From: Paulinella micropora
Lineage: Eukaryota; Cercozoa; Imbricatea; Euglyphida; Paulinellidae
Assembly (NCBI GenBank): GCA_019918135.1
Contig: WBZZ01003187.1
Span: forward strand, 50,279 to 114,278
Length of the DNA stretch: 64,000 bases
Reading direction: 5' to 3'
Part shown: positions 32,153-48,691 of the stretch, piece by piece
Layout: each line of letters begins with the position of its first letter
How positions within the stretch are numbered: position 1 is the first letter of the stretch
Position numbers and translations under genes: made by a program
The notes under the pieces: model-generated
Seen by the model: the letters and a program-made list of their open reading frames with translations, nothing else
Told to the model about the DNA's origin: nothing
The model's database searches: none

Positions 32153-34975
32153 ATGAGCCAATGGAGCCGAAAAAGAGTTGGGTTTGAAGCAGTCTTACAT
32201 TCCGCAGTTAGTTGGAACAATCGGAACTATTCCGACTTCCAGTGGAAGATGGAGAGTTGTGCCAAAGGCGTGAGTGCATGGCACGGGGAGTGTGTCAAGC
32301 TGGCGTTGAGAGTCTTAGACCCAGCTAAGGCTAAGATGAAGTATCCCCTGGCTATGATCCCGCGAAAGCACTGGACATAGAGGAGAAAGAAATGCCCGAA
32401 GACCCAGAGTCGGAGGACACTCCCGACGAAGGGTCAGACACAGATGCCAGTAGCTCAGAGAGCGCTCAAAAGAGCTGCTACCAGAAAGGAAGGAAAGTCG
32501 ACACTAGAAGATAAGCCGAAAGATTGTGCTAAGTTGTCACGCCAGATGAGCAGAAACAGGCATGGAAAGACAAGAGATTGAAAAGACTGAAGAGAGAGAG
32601 AGAAGACGACAGTCAAAAAAGACGCACTCAATAAGAGTGAAAGCAATACAGAAAGAGAAAAGGCATTATGAACGCATGAGAACACTTCAACTCATTCTGT
32701 CTGTCGCATTCTCACACACAACTGTCGTGAAATTTCTACGTACTAAGAAAATGAATAGACCTATAGAGATGATAGAAGTTGTACGAGCAAAGTTCGGTTC
32801 TACTTCCGGGGTACAGAAAAGTATGAAAGCGAAAATGTTCGAGGACACATACCCAAAGCCCGGACAAAACGTTGATGCATGGTTGAGTGAGTATGTAGCA
32901 CTGAAAGTCGAGGTAGAGAGCAATAGGACTCACCCATTTGAAGAGGACGACCTCATGCGAACACTCATTGACAAACTCGCCACCCACCCCGCATATGGTG
33001 AGACGTTCAAATCATTACACTACAACCTCCCACACCACCTCAGACCCGAATTTGAGGACGTAGTAGAGAGTGCTAGAGACACGTGGGCGATGTGGAGGAA
33101 GGATAAGTGGAAGAGAGAGGAACGAAAAGAAAGAGAGCCCAGGAGGGAGAAGAAAGAGACAAACCTCATGTTAGATGATCAGGGCGATGACGGGGATGGA
33201 GGTAAGGGGAAACACAGAAAGCTCAAGAAGAAGGAGGAATGGTGGCTCAAAGTGACGTGTTTCGCGTGTGAAAAGAAAGGGCACACCAAAAAGTATTGCC
33301 CGGACACAAAGGCCAAACGACAAAACCAAGAGAGAGACGATAAGCAGAAGAAAGACAAAACAAACAAAACGGAAAGACACACAACAAGAAGAACAGGCGA
33401 AAGACATAGCTCTATTGAGAGAGGTGGAAGAGGAAGAAGAGGAAGGGTCAGACGAGGACGCTGTGCTCATTTTTATGGGGGGTAGAGAAGACGAAGACGA
33501 AGGGCAAGAAGAGGACACAGAGAGGAGGGACAGAGGGAATGCCGAGGCTGGGGAACCCCAGCCTGTGCCAGGTGTTCGCAAAAGTGGGGCTCAGAGAGAA
33601 TGCCGAGTCTGGGGAACCCCAGACTGAGCCAGGTGTTCGTTCCCTACAGGCTGAGCGTAGGAGAGTTGGGAGTCCTAACCCCAGTTTAGCCCCTCTACCC
33701 TCACCTATCAAACCCGTGAAACACAAACAATCCTCAGGCCCATCAACCCCAAAGCGTCAATTGCCCCCTTCCTCAACCCCACCGATCAATCTAGCCAGCT
33801 ATAGTCGAGAGAGGCCTCGTTCCCTTAAGTGTCAGGGACTAAACAAAAAGAAGGAAGAGTGTAATATTTCCTTAGAGTTTGATAAGAGAGGGCCTAATGC
33901 CGAGCAAGCTTCTCGGTTAGCCTTTGGCTTTTATTGCGGATACCACGCCAGAAAGCAGGATCCAGAGTATCCTTTGCTTGATCTAGCTGTCAGCCCCCAC
34001 CTTCGACCCCCCAAATCCCCTTATTATCCGGATGAGAGAGGTTTGCGAGAGGATGCAAAGAAGAGAGGGATAACAGTACCACCTCCATTCACCCTCACAC
34101 TCACAAGCCCAACACGCACAGAGGGAGTAAGCGAGAAGAGTAAAGAGGGCAAGGAGGGAGTGGGCGAGACTGTGAGGGGGAGAAGTGACAACAACACCAC
34201 AGCCCCACCCCGCACCACTTCACCTGCACCATCAGTCGACACAGACGATATGCCTGTCTTGAAGAGCAATGAAGATGAAGAAGAAGACGAAGAAGAAGAA
34301 GACGAGCTCGACTGGAATGAGGATTCGAGATGCTCGGATGAAATCACACATGATATGGCGATGGCAGCTTGTGCAGATGAGAGCTGGAGTGAGCATGTGT
34401 GCTTCACGAGAGCGGGGAGAGTGAGAAAGCCCACACAACAGAGTGACACGGAGGACGATACTCACGATGTTGATGGGAGTACGGCACCTGCCGTACTGCC
34501 CAGTGCTGTTGCAGGGACCCAGGGGACCAAGAGGAGCCAACAGGGAGCAGCAACTGCAACCCCACCACCACAAACAGGTCCAACACAACAAGCACAGACA
34601 CCAACCACCACCCCACCACTCATCACTTTCAAAGACATTACACAGATTGCACAACAATTCAATACAACCTGCATAAGAGAGAGCAGTGGAGAGGTGAAGA
34701 GAGTGGACGACGGGAAGCTAGTGGTAGACGAGTTCTTGACAGATGTGGTGAGAGCAATAGATGGAGTGTACATAGCACACGCATCACGCACCTCACCGTC
34801 ATCACCACTACAGACCCATGACAACAACACTCCAAAGCCACCTCCATCAAAACACAAACACAGCAAGCAATATGCGTTAGTGTTAGATGGGGAGGGGGGA
34901 AGAGACAAGAGGAACACAATGGTGCAGGATAGTGGGTCGTCGAGAGATAGCTTGCAATGTAGATATGTTGCATGA
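32153..34975 (+). pseudogene. Ty1/copia gag and protease region
   Basis: Part of one degraded copia polyprotein. 32562-33485 is gag: a UBN2-like stretch (MNRPIEMIEVVRAKFGST ... EDDLMRTLIDKLATHP) and a CCHC zinc knuckle CFACEKKGHTKKYC. 33539-34975 (another frame) is acidic and low-complexity, with a second Cys/His group, CQGLNKKKEEC ... FYCGYH (about 33830-33945), and ends with VQDSGSSRD (about 34920), which fits the DSG active site of a copia aspartic protease. Separate frames reflect indels. The short frame at 32153-32380 has the tryptophan-rich look of a gag N-terminus but is out of register. Confidence 0.75.
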
Positions 34976-35089
34976 CGTTAAGTCTGTCCCCCCCCCGTCA
35001 AGTTAGTAACCGGAAACGGAGAGTGTGAGATAGGACAGGAAGGGACAGCTAGGGTCACTAGGATCAACGGACAGGGGAAACCGGTCACA

Positions 35090-37221
35090 GTGTCAAGGCC
35101 TATGTTGCTTGATACGAGGCTGCCAGTTAACATAGCGTCGACCGGTAGGATGGATCACATCCACCATCGGTCTATCATTCACCAGAATGGACAGCTGGTG
35201 ATTTTGAAACGCCCCATAAGACTAGACGAGAACAACGTGCTAGTCAGAGGTAGGCTCATGTCAACCCTCCTATACAGGTGGGACGACGAGTTCGACACCC
35301 CATCAGACATCAACGAGCGTTATGCACCGCCACAGAAACAGGGCAGGGGTGTAGTGGGGTAGGTGGGGAGGGAAACCCCAAAAGAGAAAGAGAGGAAGAG
35401 AAGCGTAGGCAGAGTGACATTATATGTGTCTTACCCCCGCAAGCCCGGCGCTGTTAGAAAGGTAGACATAGAATTGTTTCACTATGCTTGTGGTCATTAT
35501 AGCTCTAAGAAGATGAGAGCTCAGGCTAATGCATTAGGCATAAAGCTAGTAGGAGATGAGAACAGAGTGAAGTTTTGTGAGCCTTGCATGATAGGTAAGG
35601 CTAAGCAGTTACCTAGATTTAAAGCTAATCAGATAGAGAGAGCTAGTAAGCCAGGAATAGTTTTGCATATAGACACCGGAACGTGGTCGGTCAATACACG
35701 GGAAGAGGCATAAATTTTCCGTCACTGACGATTACTCGTTGTTTATTTTAGACTTTTATTTATCACATAAGAACGAATTTATCGACTGCATTAAACAAGC
35801 AGTAGCCTTTTACGAGAGACAGACAGGAAATAAAGTAAGAGAGATGAGATGTGATCAGGAGTTTGACGTCCCGAAAGAGGTGATAGTGGTGGACGCCGAG
35901 ACAGTTTGTTTGGAAAACCTCAGCTACGGGGGACAAAGATGGCAACCCCATAGCTGAGAAGGCTAACGACATTACGGCCGGGGCCGCTAGGGCCATGAGG
36001 TACCATGCAGAACTGTTTATCTCGTTTTGGGCAGAAATGGAGCACTCAGCCACCACCCTCCACATTTTGCTCGCCACCCATGGGCCAAGAAAATGGATAT
36101 CGCCCTATGAACAGCTTTTAGGCCGGAAACCCTTCCTCACCCACCTTAGGCCGATAGGATGTATGGGAGTTATGTACACAGGCAAGGGTAGAAAAGGACA
36201 GTTTAGGGGTAAGAAGGTCGTGCTAGTAGGGTACGACCTATTTAGGGAGTTATACAGGGTGTGGGACGGGAGGAAAGTAATAGCAGGAGTTAGAAACGTG
36301 CGTGTCGACCCGTACGTGGTAGGTAAAGCAGCACACCCAGAAAGGAGCGTTAAGTGGGATGAGGATGGAGCTGAGGGGGAGAGTGAAAGTAACGATGTCG
36401 ATGTCGAAGAGACAGACACCACACCCAACACCACCACAGACACCACCACTCACACACAAGAGGAAACGACACAGACACATGACGACGATGACGCATACGA
36501 CCATGTCGATGAGGATAGTCAGTCAGGTAGTCACCAAGGACAGGGGGAATATGGAGGGGACACAGGGGGAGGCAGTTTCGATCGCAAACACATACAAACA
36601 CAAGATAGCTTATCTACACAGGACATCGACACCACATCGCCAGCTGCACCTCATCCCACCGACACAACCCCGCAGACAACAAACACAGGACTAGGACATG
36701 CACACGCACTCACAGATGCATCTGACCCTCAGACACATCACGAGAGAAGAGCATATGAAGAGAGTGAGCAACCTAGTAAAGGCAGAACATGGGAGCAGAG
36801 TGACAAAATCACAGACGCAAACATAGTTCACGAGAGTAAAAGAGTAAGACGAGAGGCACACAAACCACCTACACGACCGCATACTGAACTAAAACGAGAA
36901 CGAAACGTAGTTGAGGTTCAGGAACTAGAGGGAGTGAGAGTGAGAGCCCCTGCAAGGGAGTGGGGAGAAGAGTGGGCAGAGAAGACATACGGAGTAGGCT
37001 GGGATAGCAAAGTACGTGAAGGAATAGTCAAGCAGAAATGCAACCCCAAAGAAAGGCTGAAAGTTAGAAAGCAGCCCAAGCCATCTCACTTTGTACAGTT
37101 TGAGGATAGGTTTGAGAAGATGCTAGACTCAGAGATAACCAAGTACAGGGTAAGTGAGGGGGGTCCGTATTGCCTGCTGGAGAGCTGGAGAGTGCTATGT
37201 TATGCTATGACAGATGCATGA
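35090..37221 (+). pseudogene. Ty1/copia integrase region
   Basis: Contains the zinc-binding HHCC start (FHYACGHYSSKKM ... CEPCMIGKAK, 35475-35615) and the integrase core: LHIDTGTW (first Asp, about 35665), CDQEFDVP (second Asp, about 35855) and PIAEKANDITAGAARAM (Glu, about 35945). Then WISPYEQLLGRKPFL and a copia C-terminal GKKxx-type region, followed by a long acidic Thr/His-rich spacer (36360-36800). Frame breaks at about 35713, 35957 and 37221. Confidence 0.85.
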
Positions 37222-37223
37222 AT

Positions 37224-38848
37224 GAACCAAATAAGTTTTTGCTCTATTTAAACATACGTGTGCCGAAAGAGATAGCTGAGCAGGGGATGACAGCAAAGGA
37301 TTTGCAGGAAGGCATGAAGAAGGAGATACAGTCCCTTAAGGACTTCAAAACTTACACATGGTTAAGCATAGTGAGGCCAAAAAGGCCGGTGTTAACAAGA
37401 TAGTCAGGCTCACATGGGTTCACAAGGTGAAGGTAGACGAGAACAATAGAAAGTTTGTGAAGTCTAGATTAGCTTTGAGAGGAGACATGCTAGAGCCAGG
37501 AGTTAGCTTCAACCCTGACCAGTTGTTTTTTCCTTGTGCCTCGCATCGCTCGCTGCTCATGCTTGCCAAACTTGCTGCCTGGCATGGAAATAAGCTCTAC
37601 GGGATAGACTTTAAGAATGCTTACTTAAATGCACGCATAAAAGACCCGGTATTCGCCTATGCTCCTGATGTTATGGACAGAGAGGGTAGAGAGGGGATGA
37701 TATTGCGTGTAGATGATGCTTTGTATGGGGCGCCACAGGCAGGTAGGAGATGGTACGATATACTAGCCCCACAGTTAGAAAAGCTAGGTTTTAGGCTGTT
37801 AGACTCAGATCTATGCATGTTCGTAGAGAAAGACAAGCCTATACGAGAAGCTATAGTAGGAATATTTCACGTGGATGATTTAATATTTTCCGCGCCTAGC
37901 ACAGAAGCTTATGAAAAATTCGCGTCTGCGTTAGAAAAGCATTACCCGCTAAAAAGGCTAGGAGTCGCAAAGGAGTTCAAAGGAATAGAGTTAGTGCAGG
38001 AGAAAGGTAGGATTGTTCTGCACCAGCGTAAATACCAGTTGCAGGTGCTCAGAGAGTTCGGGTATGATAAGTCTCGTCCCGTAAGCACCCCAGCGTTAGA
38101 TCAGTTGCCAGTAGCTATGTCCGAAGACGCGGCTTTACGGCGGCGCCAAGTTCGCAATAGCTAGTATAGTCGGTAGTCTTCTTTATTTATCTAAGATGAC
38201 TAGGCCGGATATAGAACAGGCGCTCAATGCAGCTAGTGTTATGCAGACTTTAGATAGGGGAATCACTTATGCAATGTTAGGAAGCATATTGCGGTATTTA
38301 ATAGGCTCATTTCGCGGGTTAGCATTTCACGGGCCTAAATCTTCGCAAGAAGGTAATACTTACCCTAAAGTCACGCTGTTGCCAGATGCGGCCCACAAGG
38401 TTTGCACGAAAACCGGAAAGTCACGTACAGGTTACGTAATTCTCTGGGGGGAGACCCCATAGGTTGGCTTTCGAAAAGGCAGAGTAGGATGGCTCTTAGT
38501 TCGAATGATGCAGAAATTTTCGCAGCTACTGAGTGTATTAGAGAGGGATTAGCTGTAGGTCATGTTAGACAGGATCTCGGAATTCCGCAAAAAGGTCCGG
38601 TTGAATTATTCGAGGATAATACCCAAACAATTCTCGCAGGTGAACGCGGATTATCCGGACCACGCACCAAGCATATACCTCTTGAATTACATTTCATACA
38701 TCATTCACAGAGAGATGGAGAGATGAAGTTTATTAAAGTTAGTACTAAAAAGCAAATAGGCGATCTACTTACCAAACCGTTGCCGCGCGAGCAGTTCATT
38801 TACTTGCTCAACAAATTTACGGTCATCATTCCGGGTACACCGGAGTGA
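37224..38848 (+). pseudogene. Ty1/copia reverse transcriptase and RNase H
   Basis: RT has WVHKVKVDENNRKFVKSRL, GIDFKNAYLNARI (catalytic Asp, about 37605), DALYGAPQAGRRWYD and FHVDDLIFSAPS (catalytic pair, about 37870). RNase H follows: GYVILWGETP, KRQSRMALSSNDAEIFAA, LFEDNTQTI, RTKHIPLELHFI and KKQIGDLLTKPLP, ending 38848. Frame breaks near 37400, 38160 and 38460. The frame stops 7 bp before the DIRS-like frame opens; no polypurine tract or 3' LTR is visible between them. Confidence 0.9.
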
Positions 38849-38854
38849 TTACGG

Positions 38855-40540
38855 GTGTCTCTCGATGAAGTAACGTGGCTGAAAGGTTTCCTCACTGGCA
38901 CCCAGACTTTCTACAGGGGCACGGGAGAGTTCCTCCGCGACTATTCCATTGTAGATAGATTGTTACCCGAAGATAACCGGAAGCTTTACGAAGAAGTCCT
39001 CAGCTGCGTAGAGAAAGGATACATGGTGGGACCGTTCACCAGACCTCCTTTCCCCAATGATGAGGAAAAGAACCAAGCGATTGTTTCGAGGCAGTACGCA
39101 ATCCCCAAAGACAAATGGCGTCCAGAGAACGGCAAGAAGAGGCTCATCAATGACCTTTCGTACCCTCGTCTTCTTTCCTTTAATCAGCTTTGCCCCCGAA
39201 CTGACGATGGGGTCGGTTATTATTCACACGACGGACAGATGGCTAGGATAGTCGAGGCGGGACTGGGTTGCGTAGCAGTCATTGCCGACATCAAGGACGC
39301 CTACAGGCAAACCCCGCTGGACCCTTCGGTATTTTGGCAGAACGTAGTGGCAGCCAAGCATCCGGAGACCGGCGTCATCGAGTACTTTGTTCAAGTCTGC
39401 CCGGGTTTCGGCGGTACACCAGCTGCGGATCAATGGAATAGATTCTCTCGGGCCTTAGAGGTCATTTTTCTTTTCCGGAAAGTCCCGATGAAACTCTTCG
39501 TTGACAACTCGGACATTATTGCCAAGAACTGGGAACGAGCTTTTGCACTGCTCAAGAAATTCAAGGCCCTATCGAAGCGTTTCGGCATCCCCTGGCACAA
39601 AGAAGAAGTGAGCCAAACCTTCCGCGCGTTGGGGTGGTACAAGGATACCAGGGTAGGGCATTGGTACGTAGAGTTACCAAACGACAAGAGAGACATCGTG
39701 CTTTCCGGTTTACTCCGCCTCGCCACCAACTCTCTGTTCAAGCTGAAGACGCTCGAGAGGCTCCTCGGCTTGCTCTCCTACGTTTCTCAAATGTTGTTCT
39801 ATGCACGTCCTGCAGTGGGCCAGCTGCGCCAACAGTACAACAGTTATGTCAGGGCCGAGGCCAAGACAGCACGCGTGTGCGCTCGGACGTCGGCGGCGGC
39901 AAGGTGGGCCCGTGGAGTGCTGGTGGATCGTCTGCCCATTTCGGACTTTCTACGAGTCGGACACTTTGACAATGAGAAGATGGTGTGGGTAGGAGATAAT
40001 GGGAAGTGTACTGTTTGGACCGATGCGAACCTCTCACTGGTAGGAGAGACGCAGGTGGGGGGAAAGGGGGCGCTCATCGCGGCCCCGGATCGGTCCAGGG
40101 TGTTATACATCTCAGAAAGTTGGACAGATCAGGAGTTAGTCCTGCTGAGGTCAAACAAGAACATACCCTCCTCCCCCCAGCGTGAAGTTCACTGTGCCTT
40201 TTCTGAGGCGTTGAGAGTGGCCACAGTCCTTGGCTTGCGTAAGGTCCATGTCGTAACGGACTGTAAGGCGGCGGCGGGCTTTATTAACTCGTGTTACTCG
40301 GCACAGCCGCACGTTCAGAAACTTTTAGAGATGTGGGCCACGAAGTTAGTCCAGGCAAGCGTTGTGTTGACGGCCTCTCACGTTCCGCGAGAACTCATCG
40401 CCATTGTGGACTGCCTGGCCCGTGCGCAGGTAGACCGAGCGCAAGACTTATGGCAAGGGATGAACCCGTCCGCGCTTTCTTCAACGCGTCTGCGGCCGCT
40501 ACAGAAGTCCCTTGGCTCGTCGACTCTGCGGTCGAACTAA
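38855..40540 (+). CDS. DIRS-like reverse transcriptase / RNase H
   Basis: 561-codon frame without an early ATG, so probably 5'-truncated or joined to what precedes it. RT blocks: KKRLINDLSYPRL, CVAVIADIKDAYRQTPLDP (catalytic Asp), VCPGFGGTPAADQWNRF and KLFVDNSDIIAKN, where the usual DD is D-N. RNase H has VWTDANLSLVGE, VHCAFSEALRVATVLG, VVTDCKAAAGF and AIVDCLARAQ, all four acids present. RT-RNase H followed by an overlapping tyrosine-recombinase frame is the signature of DIRS-order elements, which integrate as circles through a recombinase rather than a DDE integrase. DIRS/Ngaro family not resolved. Confidence 0.85.
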   Translation: MSLDEVTWLKGFLTGTQTFYRGTGEFLRDYSIVDRLLPEDNRKLYEEVLSCVEKGYMVGPFTRPPFPNDEEKNQAIVSRQYAIPKDKWRPENGKKRLINDLSYPRLLSFNQLCPRTDDGVGYYSHDGQMARIVEAGLGCVAVIADIKDAYRQTPLDPSVFWQNVVAAKHPETGVIEYFVQVCPGFGGTPAADQWNRFSRALEVIFLFRKVPMKLFVDNSDIIAKNWERAFALLKKFKALSKRFGIPWHKEEVSQTFRALGWYKDTRVGHWYVELPNDKRDIVLSGLLRLATNSLFKLKTLERLLGLLSYVSQMLFYARPAVGQLRQQYNSYVRAEAKTARVCARTSAAARWARGVLVDRLPISDFLRVGHFDNEKMVWVGDNGKCTVWTDANLSLVGETQVGGKGALIAAPDRSRVLYISESWTDQELVLLRSNKNIPSSPQREVHCAFSEALRVATVLGLRKVHVVTDCKAAAGFINSCYSAQPHVQKLLEMWATKLVQASVVLTASHVPRELIAIVDCLARAQVDRAQDLWQGMNPSALSSTRLRPLQKSLGSSTLRSN

Positions 40541-41525
40541 TGGCCCAATCGCTTTCAGCTGGAACCAGTGCAACGTATGGATCGGCCATTCACAAACTTC
40601 AAGAGTTCGGGGAGTCCCACGCTACGGAACGTTGGAAGCCCCAGTGGTGGAGGCCGGACCCAGTATTCATCGTACTCTTCCTTGTTTGGCTATCCCGTTT
40701 CTTCGCTGTTTCAACCGTCAAAGTATATATGTACGCCATCCGAGATTTCTGCCTCCGTTTGGGAATGGACGACCCAACCGACAACCACTATGTTGAGATG
40801 GCATGGAAAGGAATCAAGCGCAGTAAGCGCACGAAGTTGGACAATCGTTTAACCTTTGAGTTTTGGATGCTGCTCGCCGTCGCTTCCTTCGTCTTCGGTC
40901 AGCGGTCCAACAGGACCATCCCCAAGTCTGAGCGTCATCTGTGGATAACCGTGGTAACCGTGGCGGTCTGGGGCTTTTTGGTCTGTTCCGGGTCGGCGAG
41001 CTGGTAGCCTCCGGCTCCCTTGCTACCTGTCGTTTCCTTGTAAATTCTTGTGTAAGGACTGTCTTCGCCGACTGCCTCACTCTTATCATGGTTCGGCTTG
41101 ACGGCGCCAAGCAGGATCCCTTCCGACGTGGCTGTGACGTGGGACTCGGAGAGCAAGACAACCCGCTGGTCTGCCCACATGAGTGGAAGAAGCTTTACTG
41201 CGACAGCCGTGACTGTTTCAAGCTTCCGTCAGCCGGACTACAACCTTTCTTCCGCCTAGCTGATAATTCCCCAATCAACCGCTCGGTTTTTGTCGACACC
41301 ATGCGCATCCTCCTGAAGAAGGCCCGTGTTCCAACGGCGGCCCGTTTCAACGGAATTTCGCTACGCCGTGGGGGTGCTGCTCGTCTCTTCGCCTGCGGTG
41401 CCTCCGACACTGCTTTCATGCGAGCGGGCAGGTGGTCGTCCAGCTGCTTCAGACTCTACGTGGGCGCCAGCATGACGGAACTCGTTACAGAACAGAAAGC
41501 GATGGGGGGTTCAGAAAAACTCTAG
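40450..41525 (+). pseudogene. DIRS-like tyrosine recombinase
   Basis: Opens inside the RT/RNase H frame (overlap ends at 40540), as in DIRS elements. N-terminal core-binding part: SAGTSATYGSAIHKLQEFGE and VSTVKVYMYAIRDFCLRLG. Catalytic part, after a 1-nt frame break near 40960-41005: LFGLFRVGELVASG (first Arg box), FNGISLRRGGAARLFACG (second box, Arg kept, the usual His before it not seen) and AGRWSSSCFRLYVGAS (Trp and nucleophile Tyr). It ends TAG at 41523-41525. Function inferred: integration of the circular DNA form. Confidence 0.8.
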
Positions 41526-42660
41526 GCTCAGGCTCGGGTGGGGGTTAGTCTGACTTAGTTTCATACTCGCTCTTTGTCAGTGTGACCGGGCCGTTCAAGT
41601 TCTTGGACGGATCCGGCCGCAGTATTCCGTTTTCCTTGTTGTAAGATGAGCGAGCTTGAAAGAGCATTTGAAGCCTAGACCCTTTTTTTCTTTCCCCACT
41701 TGATTCCGACGAGATCGGATCGTCTAAGCTTCCATTAAAGCTCCGTTTCTTTGTCATCTGTTCTCAGTAAGAAAATGTAACAAAGGATTAAAGTAGATTT
41801 TAACGGGCCAGTCAAAAACAGTAAAATGTCAACGGTACTGGTTTTGGCCGGTCGTTAAAGTACTTAGTCTGATATGTCACAGCTATAGATTATAGCTAAA
41901 TATTAATAGATAAATAACTCAGAGTCTTGTAACGTTAAGGTTTTGGTTTTAATACTATGATTCGCGTTTCAACAAGTTCGCGCTATATATACCTCATCTT
42001 CGCAAACCCCGCCGCCGGTCGGCCAAGAGGCGGATTCTTCTGATGCTAGGTCAGCGACTCTAACTAGATTGCGTCAGGACTTGCTTCTTTACGTGATCTC
42101 AGGCAGCACGATCGTGCTTTTGCTTAATAAGGATGCATATGAGGTGACAGTCTTGTGTCGCGAATCATAAGTTACAAAAAACACAAATTATTGATCAATA
42201 TTAAAACCAAAAGATTAACAGTACTCTAGATCTAAGCTTAGTATAACGTATACTGAGTAGTACTCAGTAGTATTCAAGTAATACTAAGTACTACTGTAGG
42301 TACTATAACTAGTATAATATATATAGTAGTAGTACTACTACTAGTATTGCTAGTATTGTACCGTAGGCTGTAGTACTAGCTATAGTAGTAGTCATACTAA
42401 CTAAGTCACCTAAGTTTGAATTCACGATCTACTAAACTAGCTAAATCTAGTCTTTCATTCACAAGTCACAAGCTCAAGTGCACAACGTCAACTTCAATAG
42501 AAAAAGCGTATACACTTGAACTAAACTTGATCATGAAGTTATAATAATTACACTGTTATACTAATTCAGTAGTTATATATATTTATTCTAGAAATTTACT
42601 AGTAAGTTTCAGTACAAATTTTTGTTTTCACATTGCCACTAAAGTGGCACCCCCCGCACG
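41526..42660. other. Repeat-rich non-coding interval
   Basis: Contains the inverted LTR-like 75 bp (41800-41876) and a tagtactac-rich stretch (42240-42400). A minus-strand frame at 41545-41757 opens with ATG downstream of that repeat, but I recognise nothing in it. Confidence 0.4.
41800..41876 (-). repeat. Inverted copy of the sequence at 15401-15475
   Basis: On the minus strand it reads tatcagact, agtactttaacgacc, taccgttgacattttact and tttttgact in the same order and spacing as at 15402-15465. Similarity fades beyond both ends. Confidence 0.8.
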
Positions 42661-42866
42661 CAGGGCGTCCCAAGTCCTATCTTTCTCCAGAATGTTAGAT
42701 CTCTCCACTTGTTGAAATTTGTCGCGGCCGGGTGTACCTAAGGTATAAAAACGTTTCGTAAAAAAGCAGACCCAGTAAATTAACAGAGAAAAAACACCAT
42801 AAAATTAAACAACTAGTACTAGTACTAGTAGTACTAGTAGTAGTACTACTACCTATAGTACTATGA

Positions 42867-42974
42867 CAGTGTCGAGAGAGAGATAGAGAGAGAGAGAGCG
42901 CGAGAGATCGAGAGAAAGAGGAAGAGAAAGAAAGAAAGAAAGAGAGAGCGAGAGAGAGCGAGAGAGAGAGAGAC

Positions 42975-43014
<40 letters not shown>

Positions 43015-43090
43015 GAGAGGAGAGGAGAGAGATCGAGCGAGTACTAGTGTTTGCGTGTGTGTGAGAGAGAGAGAGAGAGAGAATTTCTCA
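42867..43090. repeat. (GA)n-rich microsatellite
   Basis: GAGA repeats with gaaag and ggagag interruptions, preceded by an actagtactagtag stretch (42812-42860). Confidence 0.9.
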
Positions 43091-43099
43091 GAGAAAGAG

Positions 43100-44430
43100 A
43101 GAGAAGACTAGAACCATAACGTGGTCCCAAATACTTTTGCTGCAGCCATCATAACCTGGTCCAGCATTCATTCACAGACAAAAGCGTCTAGAGATCCGTT
43201 AACGAATCTTTTGCTTCCTGTCGATTCCAGTACATGAATGCATTTTAAAATGTTGCAAACAAAGCAGACAAAAGCGTCTAGAGATCAGCCGGGTGATGCA
43301 ATGCTTCGTAGAACTTATTCAATGCAACAGAAAAGTTAAGACTGTTATATATACGTGCTCGTTGTAAACATGCGTGTGCTTGCCTCGCTGCAAGCTGCGC
43401 AAGTGGGAGTTTTTCTTTTTCTAATTTATTTTTGTAAAGGTCCTTATGAGTCACATCACTTCAGTGTGGTCAAAGCTTCTGCTAGCTATAATGCGAATGC
43501 AGAAACATTTTGCTGTGAAACTCTCCTTGCCTGGCGCCATAGCATCGAGCAAAGTAGGTCAGCGAGCTGCTGATCATGAGAGTTGGACCCTGCCTAGTTA
43601 CGGTTAAACCTTAAAATGACCATATCGTTACCAAAATTCAGAAGCAAATTGTTGCCTGATTAAAAACTCTGGGAGGTCCTGGCAGAACTTTTCAAAATTT
43701 GGCCTGAGCATTGCAAACTGGCTTTTTGCATAACGGTGACTAAGACGGAAACCGAAACAAAGACAAGAACACGAAGCCAAAGGCTAAGGTGACCAAACCT
43801 CATAGTCTGTACACTATTGAGTTTTGCAACACAATTCATTTTACTGCGAGCACCTGTTAGAGTTTATTTTTGTGTTTCTGGTTTCTATGAACGTCGACAA
43901 TAAAAAACAGGAGATCACAAACGGGGACTGCCGGGTAAGGTTGATCTCAGAGTAGCACCGGAAGTCAAAGCATGAGAAGGTAATTGTGTTCTACTAATCA
44001 TACTAGTAAAAACGAAGGGAGCAGGAAGAACTAGACAAGAACCCCCTCCAAAGGGATTATTATTACTAGTAATAATGATATAGATTCCATGATCGAATTG
44101 CATATTACTGGAATAATATCAACATTGAAAATATTACGACGCCGTGACCAACCGCTGCAACAGCTATGCCAAATGTAACTACGGTAATGAAATGAAAGAA
44201 AGACGATGAATTTCAAACCTAAAAACACTGGTTCTTGGTCGGTTATAGGGGGTCTAATGGCCTCGCCCTGCATGACTGTCAGCCCGAGCGGAAGCCGCCT
44301 CCTAAAGACAACATAGATGCTGACGTTCCAAGAGACGAAAGCAGACAAGTGAATGGTTCTCAGCCGACGGAAAGAGAGGAATACAGTAAACAAGAGTATT
44401 AATATCGAGATTATGACCTAGTGGTCACGC
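43100..44430. other. Non-coding interval
   Basis: No gene supported. gacaaaagcgtctagagatc occurs twice (about 43180 and 43268), suggesting a small local duplication. Confidence 0.5.
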
Positions 44431-44438
44431 CCACCTTC

Positions 44439-48691
<4,253 letters not shown>

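Noticed and set aside
33171-34449. Long Ser-rich minus-strand frames across the copia gag region
   Set aside because: Antisense of Glu/Asp/Lys-rich copia coding sequence.
41545-41757. 70-codon minus-strand frame starting MTKKRSF
   Set aside because: It lies downstream of an LTR-like repeat and could be a gag start, but nothing recognisable follows.
43355-43573. 72-codon plus-strand frame with a hydrophobic start
   Set aside because: No domain, no neighbours and surrounded by simple repeats; the length is within chance expectation.
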